Notes under the pieces: model-generated
Databases searched by the model: none
What the model was told of the DNA's origin: nothing
The model's input: only the letters and a program-made list of their open reading frames with translations
Shown: piece after piece, positions 20,088 to 28,917 of the stretch
Numbering within the stretch: position 1 is the stretch's first letter
How the letters are laid out: each line of letters begins with the position of its first letter
Made by a program: the position numbers and the translations under genes
NCBI GenBank assembly: GCA_951813605.1
Contig: OX638379.1
Coordinates: forward strand, 542,139-606,138
Source of the DNA: an uncultured Bryobacterales bacterium
GTDB lineage: Bacteria; Acidobacteriota; Terriglobia; Bryobacterales; UBA6623
Direction of reading: 5' to 3'
Length of the DNA stretch: 64,000 nucleotides

Positions 20088-20158
20088 TAGGGCATGCCCA
20101 AGACGGTTGATTCGAGATTGGGGACCAGGGTTGCGAGCTTTGGTAGCATCGCCTCGTA

Positions 20159-21784
20159 ATGCGATCTCTCGTCATCCTTTCATTGCTCACGGTGGGCTGC
20201 GTCGGCACACCTGACTCCACCGACACTCGGATTGACCCGGACGATCTAGCCGCCCATGTGCGCTTCCTGTCGCACGATCTCCTCGAGGGCAGAGGCGTGG
20301 GCGGTCGCGGAGAAGCCTTGACAGCCGAGTACTTGGCGACGCAACTCGCCTTGGCGGGCGCTGATTCGGCCGGAGACGACGGCACTTACTTTCAGCGCGT
20401 CCCGCTAGTCGAAATCAAGACCCAACCGGGTTCCGCTCTTAGCCTGGCGGGCCGCGACACAGTACCGTTGGACGAATACGTCGGCAACAACGAGCGTCAG
20501 ACCGGACGCGAGGTCTTCGATGCCGAAGTCGTTTTCGTCGGCCATGGGATCACGGCTCCCGAATTCGAGTGGGACAACTACAAGGAATTCGATGTCCGAG
20601 GCAAGATTCTTCTGCTGTTTACCAACGAGCCGCCGTCCGAAGACGATGCGTTCTTTGGCGGAAGGGCTCTTACGTATTACGGACGCTGGACATTTAAGTT
20701 CGAGGAGGCTGCTAGGCGAGGGGCATTGGGAGTGCTGATCGTCCACACGGACGAGACCGCCGGCTATCCGTGGGAGGTCGTTCGTAACTCCTGGAGCGGA
20801 AGCCAGCCCTACGTGGAGGTGAGAGAGGGCGAGGCCAAGCTCGCCCTTGCGGGCTGGCTGACTTCCAGCGCGGCCGAGCGATTGTTCGATGTCTCGCCGG
20901 CGACTCGTGGCAAGAGCCTCGCCCAACTGCTTGAGATGGCGAACCGAAAGGACTTCGTTCCGCTTCCTCTGAGTGTGCGAGCTGAAGGCGACTTACGCAG
21001 CTCAATTGTGCCGATTGAGACGGTCAATGTGCTTGCCAGATTCGAGGGGAGCGACCCGCAACTCAAGGACGAGGCTGTCTTGTACACGGCCCATTGGGAT
21101 CACCTCGGCATGCAAGAGGTCGCGGAGGGAGAGGATGGCATCTACAACGGAGCCGTGGACAACGCGACGGGCTGTGCTGTCCTGCTCGAGATCGCTAGAG
21201 CGTTCGGACGTCAGGCCTCCAAGCCAGCTCGCAGCGTCCTTTTCGCGTTCGTCGGGGCCGAGGAGAGCGGGCTCCTCGGTTCGGCGTACTACGCTTCCAA
21301 TCCGGTGGTGTCCGTGGGCCGCACGGCGATAAACCTCAACTACGATGGGCTGTATCCATTCGGCGCTACTAGAGACTTCTCGCTGCCGGGCCACGAGCGC
21401 ACGACCGCCCGAGGAACGGTGGAAGCGCTCGCGGCCGAATTTGGTGTCAGCCTTACGCCGGACGCGCATCCAGAGCAGGGCTATTACTACCGCTCCGACC
21501 AGTTCAGCCTCGCCAAGCAAGGAGTGCCCGCGTTTTCTCTTCGCACGGGCACGCACTATATCGGGCGGCCCGAAGGCTGGGGCGACGAGCGTGTCGGCGA
21601 ATACCGGGAACGGCACTACCACCAGCCCTCTGACGAGCACAATGACGAATGGGATTTCACGGGCATCGCTGACTTGGCGGAATTCGGATTGGAACTGGGA
21701 CGTCTGGTCGCCGACCAGGCGGACCTGCCGACATGGAACGAGGGCGACGAGTTCCTCGCGGCTCGCGAACGCTCGTGGCAATAA
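20159..21784 (+). CDS. M28-family zinc aminopeptidase, lipoprotein with PA domain
   Basis: 541 residues. A short signal peptide ends in the lipobox LTVGC (cysteine 14), so it is likely anchored on the periplasmic face or outer membrane. Residues about 95-270 form a protease-associated (PA) insert. The catalytic domain carries the two-zinc ligands of M28 enzymes: AHWDH, NGAVDNATG, GAEESGLLGS with the catalytic glutamate, NYDG and a C-terminal histidine in HYHQPSDEH. It should release amino acids from the N-terminus of peptides. It stands alone, 130 bases after glcD. Confidence 0.92.
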   Translation: MRSLVILSLLTVGCVGTPDSTDTRIDPDDLAAHVRFLSHDLLEGRGVGGRGEALTAEYLATQLALAGADSAGDDGTYFQRVPLVEIKTQPGSALSLAGRDTVPLDEYVGNNERQTGREVFDAEVVFVGHGITAPEFEWDNYKEFDVRGKILLLFTNEPPSEDDAFFGGRALTYYGRWTFKFEEAARRGALGVLIVHTDETAGYPWEVVRNSWSGSQPYVEVREGEAKLALAGWLTSSAAERLFDVSPATRGKSLAQLLEMANRKDFVPLPLSVRAEGDLRSSIVPIETVNVLARFEGSDPQLKDEAVLYTAHWDHLGMQEVAEGEDGIYNGAVDNATGCAVLLEIARAFGRQASKPARSVLFAFVGAEESGLLGSAYYASNPVVSVGRTAINLNYDGLYPFGATRDFSLPGHERTTARGTVEALAAEFGVSLTPDAHPEQGYYYRSDQFSLAKQGVPAFSLRTGTHYIGRPEGWGDERVGEYRERHYHQPSDEHNDEWDFTGIADLAEFGLELGRLVADQADLPTWNEGDEFLAARERSWQ

Positions 21785-22138
21785 CGTTGGGATAGCTTGG
21801 TGTGCGCGGATGGCTCCGCAGCTGTACTCCGGCGCGCTGACGCGCGGGGGCAGCTTGCCTCGTGGCGCTCGCTCGACCTAGATGGCGAAGCTGCCTGCAA
21901 GGGGGTGCCTCAGTCGCTGTCCCGAATCCGTCACTGGTCGGTCCGAATGGACTCGGCCTGGCGATTGGAGCGGGACGGCCTTCCTTGGGCGTGCTCGACC
22001 GACAGGGTTGCGGCTTCGTGGAATGGCTCGCCCCTCTGTTCGACGGGCTGATCTCGTGGGTTTCAATTGGCTATAATTTCGAGACTGCGTCCTACGCTAA
22101 CCGGACGTTTCGGCTGATAGTTACTGGAGGGAGAAGGA
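21785..22138. other. Spacer holding the promoter of the cytochrome gene
   Basis: 354 bases. Nothing coding is recognised in most of it. The last 70 bases are AT-richer and contain the promoter-like element listed separately and the ribosome binding site GGAGGGAGAAGGA before 22139. Confidence 0.45.
22072..22077 (+). promoter_or_regulatory. Putative -10 element of the cytochrome c' gene
   Basis: An exact TATAAT, rare in this GC-rich DNA, lies 62 bases before the ATG at 22139. No good -35 sequence is at the standard distance (TGATCT). Confidence 0.4.
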
Positions 22139-22564
22139 ATGAAGAAAACGTTTGCCGCGGGCGTCGTGGCCTGCGTGATGGTCGCTGTGGTTTGGGCCGA
22201 CAATCGTGACGGGCACGTCTACAAAAAGACTGCGTCTGTACACGACCTCATGGAATACATGGTCAAGCCAGCCATGGACAAGATCAAGACATATCGAGAG
22301 GCCGGCGGGCCGTCAGGCAAAGACGAGTGGAAGACGGCGTTCGGCGCCATCACGATGGTCAACGAGGCTGCCCAACTCGTCCTCATGGACGGGCGCATCA
22401 AGGACGACCCGTGGCGCGACGGAGCGAGCCAGGTCATCGCTGCTAGCGGGGATGCAATGATGGGCGCGTACCGCATGGACGCCGACGGCTACGGCAAGGG
22501 CCTCAAAGCGATGTCGGCCGGGTGCAAGACCTGCCACGACGTCCATAAGAAAGAGAAGGAGTAG
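22139..22564 (+). CDS. Cytochrome c'/c556-like protein, exported
   Basis: 141 residues with an N-terminal signal peptide (cleaved near residue 20). A helical bundle-like body follows, with a single heme site CKTCH at residues 129-133 close to the C-terminus, the arrangement of the cytochrome c'/c556 family. The ribosome binding site GGAGGGAGAAGGA is very strong. A periplasmic electron carrier or gas-binding role is known for the family; the partner here is unknown. It faces the ferredoxin gene end-to-end. Confidence 0.88.
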   Translation: MKKTFAAGVVACVMVAVVWADNRDGHVYKKTASVHDLMEYMVKPAMDKIKTYREAGGPSGKDEWKTAFGAITMVNEAAQLVLMDGRIKDDPWRDGASQVIAASGDAMMGAYRMDADGYGKGLKAMSAGCKTCHDVHKKEKE

Positions 22565-22697
22565 CCGGTTTCGGCTGGGCAAGCCCCTCGCCCCGCGGGC
22601 AAACTCGGCGATCCAAGAATCGCTGCGCGGCACGCTTGGGATCAATAAGCAGCGAGAGTCCCAATGCGTCTGCTGGAATGGTCCCCGTGCATGCGAG

Positions 22698-22712
22698 GCA
22701 GGCGCCGCCTGC
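22698..22712. terminator. Short hairpin between converging cytochrome and ferredoxin genes
   Basis: GCAGGC and GCCTGC form a 6-bp stem with a three-base loop in the 163-base gap between two convergent genes. There is no T-tract on either side, so terminator function is only a guess. Confidence 0.25.
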
Positions 22713-22727
22713 GGGACGCTAGTCGTT

Positions 22728-22985
22728 CTAACCGTAGTATTCGGCGTTTATCTCAGTGAAGTCAAGCCACTCGTCCGGAAGATCCTCTTCCGCGAAGATC
22801 GCCGAGACCGGGCAAACTGGCACGCACGCGCCACAATCGATGCACTCTTCCGGATCGATGTAGAGCATCTCCTCCACTTCAAAGTCTTCTTCGTCGTCCT
22901 TCGGGTGAATGCAATCCACCGGGCAGGCGTCGACGCAGGCGGTGTCTTTCGTGCCGATGCACGGTTCCGCGATGATGTAAGCCAT
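22728..22985 (-). CDS. fdxA: 7Fe ferredoxin ([3Fe-4S][4Fe-4S])
   Basis: 85 residues, strongly acidic. Cysteines at 9, 17, 21 and 25 followed by C48-x2-C51-x2-C54-x3-C58-P match the Azotobacter FdI/FdxA pattern: 9, 17 and 58 for the 3Fe cluster, 21, 48, 51 and 54 for the 4Fe cluster, and 25 as a free cysteine. The residue that would be the extra cysteine of an 8Fe protein is T12, so a 7Fe form is favoured. It is a soluble electron carrier. AGGAGAGGT lies upstream of the ATG. A P450 gene is encoded 0.8 kb away, but nothing in the sequence shows they are partners. Confidence 0.92.
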   Translation of the reverse strand: MAYIIAEPCIGTKDTACVDACPVDCIHPKDDEEDFEVEEMLYIDPEECIDCGACVPVCPVSAIFAEEDLPDEWLDFTEINAEYYG

Positions 22986-23167
22986 TGTTTCGAACCTCTC
23001 CTGAATTGACTCGAACTACTTGCTTTTTCGACTTGTGCGCCACGTGACGGAACAGCCACCGACGGCCAGCCGCGACCACAACCGAGAAGGCAATCTTAGC
23101 ATAATCCCCGCCTTCGGCGATGAGTGCACGGCGGGCCCTTGAACTGAGCGTATCATGGAATCTAATC

Positions 23168-23506
23168 ATGACGAAACGTTGGTTCGCTGTGCTTGCGCTG
23201 CTGTCGATGCTGGTTCCCTTAGCGGCGCAGAGACGAGGCGGCGCAGGGGCCTCAGGGTCCGAGCCGTTCGGTCGGGGCCTCGATCCTCGGATGCCCGACG
23301 GGAGGTCGCGTACCTTGATCATCTTGAAGAAGGATGTAGAGAGGTCGAGCGAGGACATGGCGAAGGTTGTGGAATTGGCCACCGAGCTGCGCGAAGAGAT
23401 CGAGAAGAACCAATTCCATACCGTCGACCTTCGAAGCGTTCGAAAGGCTGAGGAGATTATCAAGCTGGTCCGGCGAGTGAAGAGTCGCTTGAGCAAGGCG
23501 CAATAG
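23168..23506 (+). CDS. Small exported helical protein, function unknown
   Basis: 112 residues from ATG 23168 (GGA about 8 bases upstream). A signal peptide covers residues 1-19 (cut after LAA). A glycine/arginine-rich linker follows, and residues 45-112 form a charged amphipathic helix with coiled-coil character (KDVERSSEDMAKVVELATEL). The longer frame from 23120 adds 16 residues before the signal peptide and is unlikely. I do not recognise a family; small exported helical proteins of this look are common in acidobacteria. It could be periplasmic or envelope-associated. Confidence 0.65.
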   Translation: MTKRWFAVLALLSMLVPLAAQRRGGAGASGSEPFGRGLDPRMPDGRSRTLIILKKDVERSSEDMAKVVELATELREEIEKNQFHTVDLRSVRKAEEIIKLVRRVKSRLSKAQ

Positions 23507-23765
23507 ATGCCGGCTACTGCATTTCGCGGAGTTGGGCGGGATTGAAGGGACGTCAGGCCCTCCTCTCATCGAATCGTTTCTGCGCACATTCGCTATCGCG
23601 AGGCTCGTCATTGTCGCGCGCAGCTGCTCCGAGCACGCAGCGCTCCGCGCCATTTCCGTGGCGGAGGCCGATCCGAACCAAGAATTCCGGACTCCGACAT
23701 TGGAAGGACATCACAAGATGCTGAATCAACTGGCCACGTTGGTCCGTGGTTCCGACAGACGACGC

Positions 23766-25049
23766 CTAGAGGGTCCACCCCGATCGACCAGCAGTGCTCC
23801 GTGCCGGTTCGACGTCGACCCAAAGTTCGCTGAGTCCCCGCAGCACGATCTGCCGTCTACGGACCGGCTCGGACGCCAAGCGGATTGAAGAATACCTGCG
23901 CAGCAGGGCAGTAAACGCTATGCAGGCCTCCATTTCGGCCAGCGGGGCACCCAGGCAGTAGTGGATGCCTCGTCCGAACGACAAGTGGCCGGTCCCCCTG
24001 CGCCCGATGTCCAGCGTGTCCGGATCCTCGAACACGTCCGGGTCGCGGTTCGCTGAGCCGATCAGCGTGATGAGTTCCTGCCCGGCTCGGATCCTCTTGC
24101 CGCCGATCTCAACGTCGCAACGCGCGGTGCGCCCGTTGATCTGGACCGGCGAGTCGAACCGCAGGAATTCCTTGACCGCCGACCCTGTCATGCCGGGATC
24201 CTCGCGCAGACGTTGCATCTGCGCCGGGTGCGTGATGAGCGCGAGCGTTCCGTTGCCGATCAGGTTCCTTGTCGTCTCGTTGCCTGCCACCAACAAGAGG
24301 ATCAGGGTCGAGATGAGTTCGTCGTGGGTCAGCTTTTCGCCTTCTTCCTCCGCAGCGAGAAGGTCACTGATCATGTCGTCCCTCGGTGCCCGGCGACGGC
24401 GGTCCAGAATCCCTTCAAAGTACTCGCCCAGTTCGTGCCTGGCGCGCTTCACGCGCGCAATGCTTCCCGGATCTAGGATGGGGTCGATACTCAATGAGAT
24501 GTCGTTGGACCAACCGTTGAAGATGTCCATGTCCTCCGGCGGCACACCCAGCATCTCCGCGATCACGGTTACAGGCAGCGGATATGCGAATGCACTGATC
24601 AAGTTGACCCTCTCGCGGCCCGCGATGCCATCGAGCAGGTACTCTGCGATGCGCTCGATTCTCGGTCGAAGCCTCTCGATCGCCCGGGGAGTGAACGCTT
24701 GCGAGACGAGAGACCTGAGGCGGGTGTGATCCGGCGGATCAAGGTCGAGCATGCTAACGAGGCCCGTTTTGACCTGTACATCAGTCGCTGCTGCGCTAGA
24801 GAACCGAGCATGGTCCCGCAGGACCGGATCGATGTCCCTGTAGCGAGCGAGCGCCCACGCGTTCATCAATCTCATGCGGTGAACAGGGTCGTTTCGCCGC
24901 ATGCGTCTATATAGCGGGTACGGGTCTGAGATGACTGCGCTCGATCCGGGATGATAGGACACTCCGGACTCTATGCGCTCCCAGGCGAGCAGTGCTCGGA
25001 CAGCAATCGGCTCGAAGGCGTTTCGGAATAATGCAGCTGGCGAATTCAT
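23766..25049 (-). CDS. Cytochrome P450 monooxygenase
   Basis: 427 residues, soluble bacterial class. The I-helix motif AGNETT is at about residue 255, the K-helix E-x-x-R in KEFLRF, and the heme loop FGRGIHYCLG has the thiolate cysteine at 365. SMLDLDPPDHTRLRSLVSQAF is the usual C-helix region. The general look is near the CYP107/CYP102-like soluble families, but the substrate cannot be told. It needs a ferredoxin and reductase; fdxA, 0.8 kb away on the same strand, is a candidate donor, by position only. No biosynthetic cluster surrounds it. Confidence 0.93.
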   Translation of the reverse strand: MNSPAALFRNAFEPIAVRALLAWERIESGVSYHPGSSAVISDPYPLYRRMRRNDPVHRMRLMNAWALARYRDIDPVLRDHARFSSAAATDVQVKTGLVSMLDLDPPDHTRLRSLVSQAFTPRAIERLRPRIERIAEYLLDGIAGRERVNLISAFAYPLPVTVIAEMLGVPPEDMDIFNGWSNDISLSIDPILDPGSIARVKRARHELGEYFEGILDRRRRAPRDDMISDLLAAEEEGEKLTHDELISTLILLLVAGNETTRNLIGNGTLALITHPAQMQRLREDPGMTGSAVKEFLRFDSPVQINGRTARCDVEIGGKRIRAGQELITLIGSANRDPDVFEDPDTLDIGRRGTGHLSFGRGIHYCLGAPLAEMEACIAFTALLRRYSSIRLASEPVRRRQIVLRGLSELWVDVEPARSTAGRSGWTL

Positions 25050-25332
25050 GGCGGACCTAGCACTTGGAGTCAGGCATAGCTCAAGCTAGCAGACGTCCCG
25101 GAGACCGCAACCTAGCGAACGACGGCACCGCGAGCGCGAGCGGACTCCCCAGATATTGGCCGGGCTCTTGACCGCGTTGGTCGGTCAGGCCGGAATCGGC
25201 TGCGTCGCCAGCAGCACGGACACCGGCAACTCCTCGGCAAGTGCGGCTTCGCTACTTGGGCCGCCTGTTGATAGACCGTTGGTGCTCGCGATCGCACGCC
25301 GGGGCTGCTCGGCATGTACACTGCCTAAGTCC

Positions 25333-26610
25333 GTGGCGCGTGCATATGGCTCGAATGCGATTCTCTTGTGCGCTCTCTTGGGTTGCGGACAGTCCGTGCA
25401 CGACGCGGGGCGCTGGCCAAGCGGCGGCTGGCAATGTCATACAATCGACGACTGCTCGCTCGGAGCCGACGGCGTACGCCTCGGCGACATCAACAAGGAC
25501 GGTCGGATGGACGTCGTTTCGCCTTGGGAGCAGGGCGGTCAGGTACGGGAATACCTGAATCCAAGCAAAGCGGGTCTGCGGGATCGCTGGCCCGCGGTGA
25601 CGGTCGGCGAAGTCGGTGACCCGGAGGACGCCTTTTTCGTCGATCTGGATGGCGACGGATGGCTTGACATTGTCAGCTCTTGCGAAGGCGACACCCGCTC
25701 GATCTTCGTCCACTGGGCACCGTCGGATCCTTCCCGTCTTCTAGTGGCAAGCGAATGGATGACCCAGGAACTGCCGGCGGCGTCGGGGCTCGCGCGCTGG
25801 ATGTACGCGTTCGCGATGCAAGTGGACGGTAGAGCCGGGCTCGACCTAGTCGCGGGTGGGAAGGGAGACTCAGCCCGTGTCGGCTGGTTCGAAGCTCCCG
25901 AGAATCCCCGCGATCTAGAGAAATGGATCTGGCATCCGCTGCACGACGTCGGCTGGGTCATGACCCTCCGGCCGCAGGACCTTGATGCCGACGGAGATCT
26001 CGATATTCTGGCCACCGACCGCATAGGCGCGGGGCGCGGCGCACTTTGGCTGGAGAATCCCGGGCCCAAGGAAGCTGCGAGGGCGGAATGGCCGGTGCGT
26101 CGAATCGGCCCGGCCGATGAACACGAGGCCATGCACAACGCCATTGCGGATCTGGACGGCGACGGGCTAGTGGACGTTCTCGTCGCAGCCAGGGACGGAC
26201 CATTGCGGTTCCACAAGCGCCTTAGTCGGCACGGTGTGGCTTGGGAGACACACCTGGTCGAGATGCCTCCTCAGACTGGCCACGGCAAGTCCGTCGAGGC
26301 GGCCGATATCGATCTCGACGGAGTTCTAGACCTAGTTGTGGCATGCGCCCGAGCTGACGGCGGAAGAATCGGATTGTTTTGGCTCGCGCATCATGGTGCC
26401 CCGACGCGGTCCCGCTGGTCGGCTACTTCCGTCAGCGACATTGAAGGATTCATCTTTGACCTGATCCAACTGACCGACCTCGATAATGACGGCGACCTGG
26501 ACATAGTGACCGTGGAGGAAAAGGGGCCATACCTGGCCCGTGGGCACGAAGGCAGTGAATTGGGAGTGATATGGTACGAGAACCCCGCGGTTTCGGGAGA
26601 TTCGCATTGA
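25333..26610 (+). CDS. FG-GAP/VCBS-repeat lipoprotein
   Basis: 425 residues from GTG 25333. The first residues form a lipoprotein signal ending LLGC (cysteine 18); the longer frame from 25156 adds 59 residues with no function. At least five calcium-binding loops of the FG-GAP type repeat along the chain: DINKDGRMDVV, DLDGDGWLDIV, DLDADGDLDIL, DLDGDGLVDVL and DLDNDGDLDIV. They predict a seven-bladed beta-propeller displayed in the periplasm or at the cell surface. Such proteins often accompany DUF1501/DUF1553 genes; here such a pair lies 0.9 kb away, converging. Confidence 0.85.
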   Translation: MARAYGSNAILLCALLGCGQSVHDAGRWPSGGWQCHTIDDCSLGADGVRLGDINKDGRMDVVSPWEQGGQVREYLNPSKAGLRDRWPAVTVGEVGDPEDAFFVDLDGDGWLDIVSSCEGDTRSIFVHWAPSDPSRLLVASEWMTQELPAASGLARWMYAFAMQVDGRAGLDLVAGGKGDSARVGWFEAPENPRDLEKWIWHPLHDVGWVMTLRPQDLDADGDLDILATDRIGAGRGALWLENPGPKEAARAEWPVRRIGPADEHEAMHNAIADLDGDGLVDVLVAARDGPLRFHKRLSRHGVAWETHLVEMPPQTGHGKSVEAADIDLDGVLDLVVACARADGGRIGLFWLAHHGAPTRSRWSATSVSDIEGFIFDLIQLTDLDNDGDLDIVTVEEKGPYLARGHEGSELGVIWYENPAVSGDSH

Positions 26611-27516
26611 TTGCTGGGGCGAATGGAGGTCAGGACGGCGGAATCCCAATGCCAGCCGCTTGAGTTTGTTCATTCGCCAGCCGTGTTCGGCGAGTGACGC
26701 GCAGCCATGTCGCTCTATTCGCCCTTTGCGAGTTCGTGTCTGCACCGAACGAATATCTTCGCGTCAATGCTCTGAGAGCGCGTTGCGGTTCCGAGTCCGA
26801 GGCGCCTTAGCACACCTCACGAAGACACTCGTCTTGAATAGCGAGGTCATGCACTCGCATGGCCGGAGTCCCCATTGTTGCTGGCTCAAGGCGAACCGAT
26901 GTGCCGATCCAAGCCGACCTGTCGGCAAGTTCGAGGCCGACTCCGCTCCGTCATCGCGAATCCAGAAGCCCTTCGATGGTCTGCACTCCGTTCGCCCTGT
27001 TCGGGCTGCGGGCTCATAGCCTGCGATTGCCGCGATCGGCGATCACGTGACTACCTTGGCAGTAGCGCGTTGTTGGTCCCGGCCTGCGGCGCTTGACCAT
27101 CGCGGCGACCCGGTCTCTCGAACTGGCGTGCTATTCAAGCACTCTCGGAGCTAGTTCGGTCCGCTACATCAGCGCCCGCGAGAACCGACTGTCCCCGGGC
27201 GACCCGCAGGTCGCGCTCGAATGCGCCTAGGAAACCCTGGCTTGAGCCCCTAGCCTCGTCAAGCGATTGCCCAGTGCCATCTAACTTCCCGCCTTTCACA
27301 CAACGATTGAGATCGGCCACATCGTGATACGCCTCGGTGCCCAATCCAGTTGTTGCGTAACGCCAAACGATGACGCTTCGTGCAAGAATGTTGCACCGTC
27401 AGGCGGGGGCGGGAGGGGGCGCCCGTTGAAAACAGCTCTTGAAACCTCCGCTGTCTTCTCGGAGCGAAGCCCTTTGATCTACGGGTTCGCCGCTTTCCAG
27501 CGGGCGCCGCGATCAG
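26611..27516. other. Long spacer between converging genes
   Basis: 906 bases. A minus-strand frame at 27135-27344 (69 residues, ADLNRCVKGGKLDGTG) has some protein-like character but no ribosome binding site, no recognisable family, and stops on both sides; it may be a gene remnant. A G-rich run lies near 27400-27425. No terminator, RNA or insertion sequence was found. Confidence 0.4.
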
Positions 27517-28914
27517 CTAAGCCAGCAGTTTGGTCGCAACTTCGCCGGCCACATCCGTAAGCCGGAAGTCGCGGCCTTGGAATCGGTAGGTCAGCTTGGT
27601 GTGATCGAACCCCAGCACGTGGAGGAGTGTGGCGTGCAGGTCATGCACGTGAACGCGGTCCTCGATTACGTTGAATCCCAAATCGTCGCTCTTGCCGATT
27701 GTGATGCCGGGCTTGATGCCGCCTCCCGCCAGCCAAATGGTGAACGCGTTCGGATGATGGTCGCGGCCGTCGTCGGTGCCGCCCTGAACCATCGGGGTCC
27801 GACCGAATTCGCCGCCCCAGAGAACGAGCGTGCCATCGAGAAGGCCGCGCTGCTTGAGATCCTTCACCAAGGCTGCGCTGGCTTGGTCGGTGTCCTTGCA
27901 GTTCTTCTGCAGGCCCGAGATCAAGTCACCGTGCTGGTCCCAAGACTCGTGGAACAACTCGACGAAGCGGACGCCGCGCTCCACTAGCCGACGAGCGAGG
28001 ATGCAGTTGTTCGCGAACGACGGCTTGCCCGGTTCCGCGCCGTACATGTCTAGGACATGCTGGGGTTCCTGTGCGATATCCATCAGCTCGGGCGTGCTCT
28101 GCTGCATCCGGTACGCCATCTCGAAAGAGTTGATGCGGGTCTCGATTTCCGGATCGCCCACTTCCCCAAGGCGTATGCTATTGAGCCGCCGAATGGAATC
28201 CAGGGAGTCCCTCTGGAGCTGGCGGTCCACCCCGGCGGGATTGGAGAGGTAAAGCACTGGATCGCCGCTTGTGCGGAACTGGACTCCCTGGTACATCGAC
28301 GGCAGGAAACCGCTGCCCCAGTTGGTGTTCCCGCCGCTCGGGCCCTTCTGCCCAGAACTGAACACAACGAATCCAGGCAGGTCTCTAGACTCGCTTCCAA
28401 GTCCGTACAGCGTCCAAGCCCCCATGGAAGGCCGGCCGAATTGCTGCGTGCCAGTGCTCATCATCACCTGCGCCGGGGCGTGATTGAAGGCGTCAGTGAC
28501 CATCGACTTGACGATTGCGATGTCGTCTGCAATGGAGGCCGTGTGCGGGACAAGTTCGGACAGCTCGGCGCCGCTCTCGCCGTGACGCGAGAACTTGAAC
28601 TTTGGACCTAGAAGCGTGGAGCTGGGGTCGATAAAGGCTGCCCGGTAGCCCTCAAGCAGGTTTTCGGGAGGAAGGGTCCCCTCGTGCCTTGCGAGTTCCG
28701 GCTTGTGGTCAAAGATTTCGAGATGGCTCGGCCCTCCGCCCATGAACAGGAAGATCACGTTCTTGGCGGTTGGCTTGTGATGCGGCTGCTTGGGCGCCAG
28801 CGGGTCCGACGCGTGCAGCATTTGACGCAACGCGACGGCTCCCAGTCCGACGCCGCATTGCTGGAGGAACCAGCGTCGAGCCAGTGGATTGGCTGCGTTT
28901 TTCAGTCCGTGCAT
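27517..28914 (-). CDS. DUF1501 protein, Tat-exported sulfatase-fold
   Basis: 465 residues. A twin-arginine start ([12 protein letters not shown] at 12-23) predicts folded export. Conserved DUF1501 motifs are present: [20 protein letters not shown], the late block [16 protein letters not shown] and [18 protein letters not shown] with histidines that resemble the alkaline-phosphatase/sulfatase metal site. The catalytic activity of DUF1501 proteins is not established. AGGGAG lies seven bases before the ATG, inside the end of the upstream DUF1553 gene, three bases away, so the two are translationally linked. It is the usual partner of DUF1549/DUF1553 cytochromes. Confidence 0.92.
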   Translation of the reverse strand: MHGLKNAANPLARRWFLQQCGVGLGAVALRQMLHASDPLAPKQPHHKPTAKNVIFLFMGGGPSHLEIFDHKPELARHEGTLPPENLLEGYRAAFIDPSSTLLGPKFKFSRHGESGAELSELVPHTASIADDIAIVKSMVTDAFNHAPAQVMMSTGTQQFGRPSMGAWTLYGLGSESRDLPGFVVFSSGQKGPSGGNTNWGSGFLPSMYQGVQFRTSGDPVLYLSNPAGVDRQLQRDSLDSIRRLNSIRLGEVGDPEIETRINSFEMAYRMQQSTPELMDIAQEPQHVLDMYGAEPGKPSFANNCILARRLVERGVRFVELFHESWDQHGDLISGLQKNCKDTDQASAALVKDLKQRGLLDGTLVLWGGEFGRTPMVQGGTDDGRDHHPNAFTIWLAGGGIKPGITIGKSDDLGFNVIEDRVHVHDLHATLLHVLGFDHTKLTYRFQGRDFRLTDVAGEVATKLLA

Positions 28915-28917
28915 CGA

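Noticed and set aside
25156..25332. 59-residue extension of the FG-GAP lipoprotein
   Set aside because: The lipoprotein signal begins at GTG 25333; the extension would bury it.
27135..27344. 69-residue minus-strand frame as a real small gene
   Set aside because: No ribosome binding site or family; at most a remnant of a lost gene.
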